From: Neospora caninum Liverpool
Lineage: Eukaryota; Apicomplexa; Conoidasida; Eucoccidiorida; Sarcocystidae
Reading direction: 5' to 3'
Assembly (NCBI RefSeq): GCF_000208865.1
Contig: NC_018394.1
Coordinates: 3,041,797 to 3,105,796 of the forward strand
Length of the DNA stretch: 64,000 nt
The notes beneath the pieces were generated by a model, which was not told where the DNA came from, searched no databases, and worked only from the letters and a program-made list of their open reading frames with translations. Shown in pieces: positions 12,097-21,179 of the stretch. Numbering within the stretch: position 1 is the stretch's first letter; each line of letters starts with the position of its first letter. Both the position numbers and the translations under genes were made by a program.

Positions 12097-13813
12097 AACA
12101 CGAAAAGAGGTGGGAAGAGGGGGAGAAAAAGCGAAGGAGAGAGAGAAAGGGGGGGAGGGAGAAAGCGAAGGAGAGAGATGGGAAGAAAACGGAGAGGCAG
12201 AAGAACGGCCGGGGAAGAGAGGGCGGAACGAACCCCCCTGGACGAGGGGGAAAAGAGAGACGGTGCGCGGGGAGGACGCCGGAGTTTTCTGTCGACTTCA
12301 GCGGAAACGCAGGAGGGAAGAAACAGGGAAAGCGGCGAAAAAAGGGATACAGCGCTGCGGCATGCGCTGTCGGAAAGTGGGGCGACACGCGAGAGGCCCC
12401 AGCAACTCCGTGACAAAAGAAGGGAAAAAAGCGGAGAGGAAAACCAGCAGCGGAGCGTCGGCTCGCACACGGGTGCCTTGGTGCCGAAACAAAGAGAAGC
12501 GAATCTGGAAAAGGGTGAAACCTCGGAGTCCTGGATTGCTCTCCGACTCGCTCGCGAGAAGATGAGGTGTACGTACACCTGGTGCGGTGGACGTACACCC
12601 GGGAAAGAAAGCTGTGGCAGACCCAGCGTTTTGTTTTTAGTCAATCAAGGGGCGGAACCGTTTTTGCCTCGCTCGCACTGTTTTTCTGTGACTTCCCGGC
12701 ATCCACAGCAAGCGAAATGTCTCCGTTTTCCGTTTGAAAAGAAGCAGGCGTCGCACGCCTCTGCGTTTTTTGCACAGTGTATCGACAGGGCCTTCCTTTC
12801 ACGAGCCGGATCCGGGCTCTCAGCAAAACCTCAAAACTGCATCTTTTGTGCTAGAAGGCAGCTGGCCGAGACTCGCATTCCACAGAAAAGCGGGCGCCCC
12901 TGATTCAGGCCATTACCCCTCTGTCGGCAGGCTTTTTGCCGCGCAACTGTTGCGAGGGAAATTCCTTCTCGCTTCTATGAGAAATGTCCAGATGTGTCTC
13001 TCGCTAGACTACTTTTCCCCCCGGAGTCTGCGGTGTCGCTCGCCCGAAGACCGCTGCTGGCTCTGAAAGAAGTGCCGGTAAATATGGGCCAGATGAAGGC
13101 ATTGTCTCTTCAGTCCAGGCTTGGCAGGCTGTGAAGGATTTGCGTGGTGCCTTGGCCGTTCTTGCCTTCCTGGAATATTTCTTTAGAGTCTCGGTTCCCC
13201 TTTAGCGAGCTCTCTCCAGGGCTGGTGGCAGAACGTGAGACGACCAGACGACACACAATCAAAGAGACAAGACAGCAGGAGCTAGAGAAAGAACGAGAAA
13301 GAGCCCGAGAAAAAGGAAGGGAGAAGGAATGAGAAAGAGCCCGAGAAAAAAGAAGAGAGAAGGAACGAGAAAGAAAGAGAAGTGTCTAAGCGAGAGACGT
13401 GTCTTTATATTCGTTTGGAACCGCAAAAGCTGAGAGAGAAGTTTTTCGAGAGATGGTGTGCGTGCATGCACATGCAGTGACCTCGTCACACTCGGCGCTT
13501 CTAGCAGAAGGCCTCTCTCAGCGGTTTCGCTCGCTTTCCCAGCGTTTCCAAGACAACGTCTCGAATACAATGTTCGTTGTTTGTTCTTTCTGGCGTTTCT
13601 CTCTTGACCCTTTCTAACCGAAAAGCTAACCGAGTTCACGGCCTTTCCTTTCCTCTTTTGACAGGTCGAGTGTCTCCCGACTGGCTCCCGCGCCGACTCG
13701 CCACAAGCAGAGCGCGCGGTGCGAGACAGAGAAAAGGATAAACACGGGCAAGTAGAAAACGGAGGAGAAAGAGAGAAGAAGCTGGAGCACGGAGGAGGCA
13801 AGAAGGCGCGAGA
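12097..13813. other. spacer between GalNAc-transferase and Rab3GAP2-like genes
   Basis: It begins with GA-rich sequence (12100-12200, probable 3' UTR). A GGTGTACGTACACC palindrome sits at 12565-12580, and a second purine-rich tract lies at 13260-13385. The last few hundred bases probably carry promoter and 5' UTR of the downstream gene. No gene is recognised. Confidence 0.5.
12565..12580. promoter_or_regulatory. perfect palindrome AGGTGTACGTACACCT
   Basis: A 16-base perfect palindrome is followed six bases later by a near half-copy, GGTGGACGTACACCC (12586-12600). Related palindromes occur at 41467-41480, 43061-43074 and 54891-54904. The role is unknown; a transcription factor site is possible here because it lies between two + strand genes. 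Confidence 0.5.
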
Positions 13814-15892
13814 GTGTTTCTCCACCACCAGAGAAGAGAGACAGAGCCCGCAGAGGGGCGGGCTCTGTCTCGGTGTTCCGACCTCGCCTCTTCACGAGGC
13901 CTCTCTCTCTTTTCTTCAGAGGTTTTCGCGCCTCTCTTTTTATCGAATCTTCCTCTGCTTTCTTTGCTTCTCCTGCGCGGCGTCCCTGGAATGTGGGAAA
14001 GGCGCTTTTTACCGCCCGAGCCGCAAGGCCCGCTCGCGTCTGTGGCGGCAGACCTCCTTGTCGTGCACGGCATCTGCCCCCCGCTCTCCGCGCCTCTCAC
14101 CTTGAACTGTTTTCTCTCTTCTCCCGTCTCTTCGCCTCGCTCTCTCGCGCGTCGCCGCTCGTCTCTTCCGCCGACAGAGGCGCAGACTCCGCCGAGCAGT
14201 GGAAAGGCGCCGATCGCTGCGTTGTTTTCTTCGCCGCGTCTCTCTCTCGCCGTATCGCCTTCGCGTCTCCAAAGTCTACCTGCGTCTTCTCCCTTCACCG
14301 ACCTCGACGTACCGAGCTGCATCTCAGGGCACAGCGAACGCCAGACAAACGCCACCGCGCCTCTCTCTTCCTCTCCTTTCTCGCCTTCCTCTCCTTTCTC
14401 GCCGTCCTGTCCTTCTTCTTCGGGTCTTGATCTGCGGAGCATTTGCTCGTGCTGTTGCGGTCGTCGTGAAGCGAGGGAAGAGCGAGAGCGTGCATCGCTC
14501 TCTGGTTCTCGGTTTTTTCAGGATGAGGAGACGCTTGAGAGGAAGAGCGGGAATGTTTTGCTGCATCAGCCGCAAGCAGGAGACGTTTCTCGCACGCAAC
14601 CTTCGGGAGGCGACGGAGACGACTGCGGGAGAGAGCAGCGAGAAAGACAGCGAGCGGACCGCCTCGCATTTCTCTCGCGCGGTTCGTGCGCGTATCCGCA
14701 GGAGGGGAGTCTCTTCTTCGCCTCTCACAGGCCGCGGAGCGAGCGCATCGTTTGCTGCATCTGGACAAAACGCGACGGCGAAGAAGGGTGCTGCTGTCGA
14801 CGCCGCAACGCCGCAGAGGCAGCTCGCATGTTCGAGAGCGCGTGTGCGGCCGAGGAGGCGCATGGGGAAGAACGCGAGCAAGAGCACAGGGAGGAAGAAG
14901 CGCAGACGCCCTTCACAGACGAACGCTGCGCTGCACACTCTGCCCCGCGTCGTCCCTCGTCCTCTCTTCATGCTGTCCTAAGTGGTGGAACCACGGAATC
15001 CGAACGCCGCTGTACATACACCCGGGAAGCGCGGAGCCGCAGAGCGGATCGAGGACCGTGGAAGAGACAAAAAGAAGGGAGAGAAGAAGAGGGAAACGAG
15101 GAGGACAGAGAAGAAGAAGAGGGAAACGAGGAGGACAGAGAAGAAGAAGAGGGAAACGAGGAGGACAGAGAAGAAGAAGAGGGAAACGAGGAGGACAGAG
15201 AAGAAGAAGAGGGAAGCGAGGAGGACAGAGAAGAAGAGGGAAACGAGGAGGACAGAGAAGAAGAAAGAGGAGAAAGACGAGAAAGAGACGGAGCAAGTTT
15301 TCGAGAGGCGATTGAAAGCTGTTCCACGGAGGGACGTTGCTGCACGCGCCGCATGCAAGAAAAGCGATGGAGTGTGACACTACACCAGCAACTGAGAGAG
15401 GAGGGCGTCTCTGCTTTGGTAAGCGAGAAAGCGCGTGGAGAAATGGCCCAGCGTAGGCAGAGAGAAACAGCGGCGAAGGAAAATAAGAGAGAGAAAGAGA
15501 GGACCGGAAAACGCGTTTTTTGCTTTCCCTGTCTTTCGGCAGCTCTGGTTCCCGGTTCTCCAGGACGCGGCGCCTCACCTCTTTGTCGGGTTCAACAGGT
15601 AAGAAACACAGTCCTTCCTCTTTGGTTTGCCGTCGACACGCAGTTCTCAATTCGGGTGTTCATACACCCAGAGCTGGAAGCAGTGGACTGTGCCGTCTCC
15701 CCCATTCTCCAACTCGCCGCGCCGCTAACTGAAAACCGGAGAAACAGTTACCTCAGGCTCTCGTTCTTCGCACACGAAGCGGGCATATGTGCAAGGATAT
15801 ACATACATCTATATTCACATATATATATATATATATATATATATACAGTTCTATGCATACATAGATGCATATGTGTGCATTTACAGATATAA

Positions 15893-15931
<39 letters not shown>

Positions 15932-18900
15932 CGTAGAGGTACGTGTAGATACGGAGGGAGGTCGTTTGCTTTTGTGGATGTATGAAACGTTTGTTGTCTT
16001 CTTTGTTCTGGTGTCTAGCGGGCTCGTAAGCAACACCCTTTCTGTCGGCACCTTATTTTTGTATCTGCATGCATGCACACACACCTTATGTGCCCATTTA
16101 CACATGTATATATGTATATAGATATATTCACTATTTTTGCATGGGTGTAAATCTTTTTTTCTCGTTTTACATTTGTTTTTTCATTTGCAGTTGCGTGAAA
16201 ATGCTTTTTCGCATGCGTGCGTTTGTTTTCTCGCTCTCTTGCTTGTGCAGCGGCCGCGTTTGTATCTACTCGGCGGCGGGCCATCTGTGCCTCTCGTTTC
16301 GCTGGTTGTGCCGGCCTCTCGTCTCCCTCGCCCTCCTCGACTGCTCGTTGCCATCCTATCCACCAACCTCAGCTGTTCTCTCCCCACCCTGCTCTTCCTC
16401 CTCTCCTTCTTGTTCTTCTTCTTCCTCTTCTTGTTCTGGTGTAGCTTGGGGTGTGCCATTTGATGGTCGTTTCTGTTCAGAGAGAGAGGCGCGAGCGAGC
16501 GCGTTCTTCTCTCCACAAGCTAGCCACGGTCGCGAGGGTCTGCTGGGCGTTCTCTTTGCTTCGCGCAGCGCAGCCGAGGAGATCGTCGCCGTGGCCACAG
16601 CTGGGGCCCTCCGCCGAGCCGTCTTCTCTCCACGTCGGTCTCCGCCTCCGCGCTCAGAGGCCGCGCCGGAGGCTGAAAGACACGGAGACACTAGGGGCGA
16701 GGCAGGGCGCGGCGGCCTCGAAAGTTCCTCCGAGAGACAGCGAGAGAGGAGAGAAGAGAGCGGAGACGAGACAGACGAGAGAAAAGACGAGGCAGAAGAG
16801 AGACAACGAGATACGTGCGCCGAGAGTGCGGTGGAGCGTGTCTTCCTTAGGTGCGGAGCATCAATAAAACAGAAGAAGAGGGAAACAGAGAGGCACGAAA
16901 CGCTGAAAAGTGCACTCCGGGAGAGTTCTTGAAACAAGGAGGCCTGCACAGGGAGTGCGCGATTTTTTTGCGTTTGCTTTCAGACTGGAAGGAAGAAGGT
17001 CCACACGAGCGATTGCTCTTCTTCCTCGCTCAGGTGTAACCGGAGCTGCTGCGCTGTCTGTACACCTCGACCTCGAGGACTCGTGTCTGTACGATCCCGA
17101 ATTCTTTAGCTCTGTTTCTTCCTCATTTCGCCCGCCATCCGATTCTGAAACACCCGAACCTTATTTCACTTCTTCTGCCCCGTACTCTTCTTCTTTCGCT
17201 TCCTCCTCTTCTTCCTTCATGTCCTCTCCAATGGACGCTGGAGTCTGTCGTCGGTTTCCCAGATCTCGCCCTCGCGCGTCTGCCCACCACGACGAACAAG
17301 ACGCGCTGCCTCCTTTCACAACTCTGAACACTCAACTGAACTCTTCTTCACAACTGCACACTTCTTCCTCTTCCTCTTCCTCTTCTTCTTCCTCTTCTTT
17401 CTCTTCTTCTTTGCGTGTGGGGATTTTGGCGGCGGGCTGCGAGCCTGTTTTGTCTTTGCATCTTTTCGATCCGCCCGAGGTCTTTGCGCATGCGACGCCT
17501 GCGGGTCATCTTCTGTTGGAGAGAGAAAGAGGGAAAGGCCGAGCTCTAGGAACGCGGAGTCTCCGGCCTGTGCGCCTCCTCACCTCCGCGGCCGCGTACG
17601 TCTCCCAAGGCCTCTCGTCGCTGCTGGGAATCTCAGACTCGCCGAAAGAAAATCTCTCTGGCGTTCTGAGAGCGCAGAGAGAAGGAAGGCGAGAGGGTGG
17701 GATTGGCGACAGGAGCCCAAGTCCAAGCGCGCAAAGAAGCGAGAGTAAGAGAGACGATCAAACACAGCAGGAAGGAAAGGCAGGGAAGGAAAAGATAGGA
17801 AAGGGACAGGCGACACAAAAACCGTAGCCTCACGATCATATCGTCCCATCGTGTCACTACTTCTCCTTCCCCACGCGTTTTCTTGATCTCTCTCACTGTT
17901 ACCTACTCTGCTCCTTTCGCACTTTGTCTTCTTTTTCACATCCTCTTTCTCTCGTCTTGTTTCGCGTCTCTTCTCCGGCCATAATATCGCAGCTGCACGA
18001 CTCTTTCCTCTCCCACGGGGCTGCCCCCGTGTTTCTCTTCCCCTCTGTTCTCCCGCTCGCATGCACTTTTTTGCATTGTGGAGTTTGCTGTCTTTGCTTC
18101 TCCTTTTCTCGCAGACGGGGACGAGACGCAGGCAGTTGCGGCGCCTGGCCTCTCAGCGCAGATCGTCGATGACGGAAGACGCGTCGGGTCCTCTCTCTCC
18201 GTTTGCCCGTGGAACGACTGCATCGCGGCTCTGACAGACAGCACTGGAAGAGTAGGCCTTATACTCTACTTTCTTCTCGACTGTCGCCTTTGAAAGTCCT
18301 TATGGTTTCTCTCCCGCTTTCTCTCTGTCTCCGTCCCAACTTATTCTCCTCGCTCGACGGTTTTTCCCGTTTCTTCCGTCGCTCTTTCTCTCCTTAATAA
18401 TCCTTTCTTCTGTGTTTCGAGCTCTGATTTCTCTCTCGCTTTCTCTCCTTTCTTCTCTCCTGTTTTTCCTGTCTCTTCTCTCTCGCAAATCCCGTGCTTG
18501 CTTCAAAACCTGATGCCTCTGCCTTCTCGGAGGCTGTTTGGCGCGTTTCTTCTCACTTTTTTCGCGACGGCTCTCTTCTGCTGAGAGAGGCGTCGCCGGA
18601 CACGCTTTTCTCGCTGGACCTGCTGGCGCGAGGAGACGTGTATCTTTGTGGTTTCTTTTCGTTTCTGATCGAGAACCGGAGCAACGTGAGGTCGCGAGCA
18701 ACGGAGGGAACGGCCAGGTTTCTTCCTGTTGTTGTTTGCCTCGCCGACGCACACAGACGCATGCACACACGCGCGCGTGCGATACACCCGAAAACTAAAA
18801 CTGTGCTTTTTCTGTTCCTCTCTTTCCTCTGGGCGAAACAGATCTCCCTGGTGAACACATCCTCGCTGGAAATTCTCTACATGTGGAAAGGCTACCGCGA

Positions 18901-19951
18901 AGCACAGGTCGCCTGGCTCCGCTGCTTCTGTCCTTCTCACTCGCACTTCTCTTCCTCGAATCCTTCGAAGTCTTGGAATTCTTTTTCGGTTTCTTCCTCT
19001 CCTGTGGCGCGAGGCGGAGAAGTCCGCCCTGGTGACCCTCATGGCGGCTTGGTCATCTACGCCCCGAGACGAGGTGAGAGCGAGAGAAAAGAGAAAGAGG
19101 AAAGGAAGACAGAACGAGGAAGAAAGAGAAGGAGAGGAAGGCAGAACGAGGAAGAAAGAGAAGGAGAGGAAGACAGAACGAGGAAGAAAGAGAAGGAGAG
19201 GAAGACAGAACGAGGAAGAAAGAGAAGGAGAGGAAGGCAGAACGAGAAAGAAAGAAAGAGGACAGGAAGACAGAACGAGGAAGAAAGAGAAGGAGAGGAA
19301 GGCAGAACGAGAAAGAAAGGGAAGGAGAGGAAGACAGAACGAGGAAGAAAGAGAAGGAGAGGAAGGCAGAACGAGAAAGAAAGAAAGAGAAGGACAGGAA
19401 GACAGAACGAGGAAGAAAGAGAAGGAGAGGAAGACAGAACGAGGAAGAAAGAGAAGGAGAGGAAGGCAGAACGAGAAAGAAAGAGAAAGCGAGCAGGCAG
19501 AACACAAGGAAGAACGGGAGCGAAAGAGGAAGCGATCCGGCAGAAAGGCGGCGAATTTCCTCCTCGTTATGTGCAGGAAAGAAAGTGGCAGCAGCCTCTC
19601 TTCTCTCCACGTTGCGGGCCGTTTTTCACTCCCTCGATCTTCCTCTTTTGTTCTTTTCCTCTCTCAGATCTCGTGGAGCTCTGGGCAGTAGCGCCGCTGG
19701 GCGACTCTTTGCCCCGGCGCGTCGCGATTCTTCTCTCCGGCGCCGCCTTCGCCCCTCAGCCCACCGCTCGCCGGCTCGTGGGTCACGCTGGGCGAGTTCT
19801 CCTCGTTGACGCCAGCGGGCGTGTGACTGCTCTCGCATGGCCGCAGCCGCGTTTCCTCGGCGAGAAACTCGTCGCCTTCCTCGCGCGAAAAACAAAAGAC
19901 CTCCAAAACCCCGCGAAAACCTGCTGCGAAGCGAACCTCCCCCCCTCTTGA
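13814..19951 (+). CDS. Rab3 GTPase-activating protein regulatory (non-catalytic) subunit-like, N-terminal propeller region
   Basis: Family role: Rab3GAP2 partners the catalytic subunit Rab3GAP1; the pair regulates Rab3 and activates Rab18 at the ER. Exons: 13814-15418, 15543-15598, 16251 to about 16820 (donor unresolved), 17034-17744, 18115-18251, 18842-19073, 19668-19951. The spliced product carries, in human order, FVGFNSGRVCIYS, GILAAGCEPVLSLHLFD, LLTSAAAYVSQGLSSLLG, CIAALTDSTGR, YMWKGYREAQVAWL and LVIYAPRRDLVELWAV. These align by memory with RAB3GAP2 segments such as MWKGYRDAQ and LVIYAPRRGILEVW. The N-terminal exon (about 535 aa) is low-complexity with acidic repeats, so the start could be 13814 or a later Met. 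The protein stops shortly after the propeller; the long C-terminal half of the animal protein is absent. Identification is good; exon 3/4 joining is open. Confidence 0.8.
15091..15264 (+). repeat. 30-bp coding minisatellite, about six copies, in exon 1 of the Rab3GAP2-like gene
   Basis: The unit GGGAAACGAGGAGGACAGAG plus AAGAAGAAGA (30 bases) occurs at 15091, 15121, 15151, 15181 and 15211, with a 27-base copy following. In the gene frame each unit encodes an acidic decapeptide of the form EEEEGNEEDR. All copies preserve the frame (30 or 27 bases). Copies are nearly identical, implying recent expansion or homogenisation. Confidence 0.9.
15816..15932 (+). repeat. (TA)n and (GA)n microsatellites in intron 2 of the Rab3GAP2-like gene
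   Basis: Two TA arrays (about 15820-15845 and 15893-15912) flank a short ATGCATACATAGATGCATAT segment, and the second runs into (GA)9. All are intronic. Frames through them give meaningless Tyr-Ile repeats. Confidence 0.85.
19076..19500 (+). repeat. 32-bp purine minisatellite filling an intron of the Rab3GAP2-like gene
   Basis: About 13 imperfect copies of a roughly 32-base all-purine unit (core GAGGAAGAAAGAGAAGGAGA, then GGAAGACAGAAC) start directly after the GTGAG donor at 19074 and fill most of the intron up to the exon at 19668. Some copies are shortened to AAAGAAAGAG variants. The exon junctions (codon CGA G / AT CTC) show the array is spliced out. Confidence 0.9.
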
Positions 19952-21179
19952 CAATCCTGCCGAAGCCCCAGTCTCTCCGGCAGAGAAGAACCTTCCTCGC
20001 GAAAAAGTTTCATACATGCACGTATGTATATATATATATATATACATACATGTGCGTGTCCAAATGTATACATGTGTGTATATGTGTGTTTGCATGCATG
20101 TATAAGGGTGTATTTTTGTATGTACATCTGTAACTTGTATGTGTGAGGAGCAAAACGGTTTTCCAAGGAAAAAACTCTGTAAGGCGCCGGTGCTTTGTCG
20201 GAAGGCTGCCTCTTCTTCGTTTTCCGAGTTCGAGTGTTGCTTGTTTTGTCTTTTCTCGCTCTGACTGAGGACAAGCTGCGCAGTTCCCCTCCCCCTTCGG
20301 GGGAGAGGGGGGGGGGTGTCCTCGCTCGCGCGTCTGAAAGAGACGCTTCCCGTTCAAAGAGGCTGCTTCGCGCCCTCGCAGGAAAAAACGCGGTCTGGAA
20401 GAGGCGTTTCCGGTTTCGGCCGTGACACACAACGAAAAAGCTACAGGCGCGTCCCCCTCGCGCCCCGTCAACCAGGAACTGATTGCCCAGGGAACTTCGA
20501 AAAACAGGTTTCCAAACGAAGCGACCGGCAGTGTGGAGAGCGCGGGAATTCCATCGGCGTGGTTTCCTGGATCTGAAGGAGAAACGTCTAACGCTTTTTC
20601 GCCCTGGAGTGCATGGGGGGTGCATGCACACTCGGCTGGCCCAAGGTTGTGTGCATGCAGGCCTCCCGCGCAAAAAGTGCATGCGCATGCACTTTTTCCC
20701 GCAGACTGACCAGCGCGGCAGGGAGCGTGGAACGCCCGGATCCTGCGCGGGGGAAAAGATCTTTTTCCCTCTTGTCTCTCCATGTGTTCTCTCCAAAAGA
20801 CAAAGCGCCTCTTCGCCCTCCGCAAATAAAAGGCCTCCTTTTCCACACAAGTCAACCTAGCCTCGCGTGAGGGGAACCCTGAGGGAGAGCGTCACTTTCT
20901 CAGAGAGTCTGAGCAAAAAAAACGACAAACTGACGGCATTGACAGACACGCTGCAAAACACAAAACGAAACCTTTTTCGAGACAGAAACTCTGCCCCAGA
21001 GCCGCGAGGATTTTTGGAAAATCCTCTGTCTCCCCGCTTCCATCACGTCCACAATCCACGGGGAGACAACCTGCCGGGCCCCATTTCTTTACCGAACTTC
21101 GCCCTTCAAAAAAGACAAAAACAAAAATCCAATTCTCTGCATCTCTTCTGCTCTTCCTTCTCTTCTCTTCCTCGCCTGT
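19952..21179. other. convergent intergenic spacer (3' ends of Rab3GAP2-like and eIF2A genes)
   Basis: It holds a TA microsatellite (20028-20046), a G-rich run (about 20301-20319), a cluster of TGCATGC motifs (20610-20697) including a 26-base palindrome, and otherwise unremarkable sequence. Both flanking genes end here, so it is mainly 3' UTR and terminator sequence, unless the motif cluster marks a small noncoding transcription unit. Confidence 0.55.
20672..20697. promoter_or_regulatory. 26-bp perfect palindrome built on TGCATGC
   Basis: AAAAAGTGCATGC is followed directly by its own reverse complement, giving 13-base arms with no loop. Two further TGCATGC copies lie within the preceding 70 bases (about 20620 and 20652). 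TGCATGC is a known apicomplexan ApiAP2-type motif usually found upstream of genes, whereas this one lies between two converging genes. Confidence 0.6.

Noticed and set aside
18503..19610. Long minus-strand frames rich in SFFLVLPSSPSLSSS repeats resembling membrane segments
   Set aside because: They are the complement of the 32-bp purine minisatellite; the hydrophobic look is compositional.
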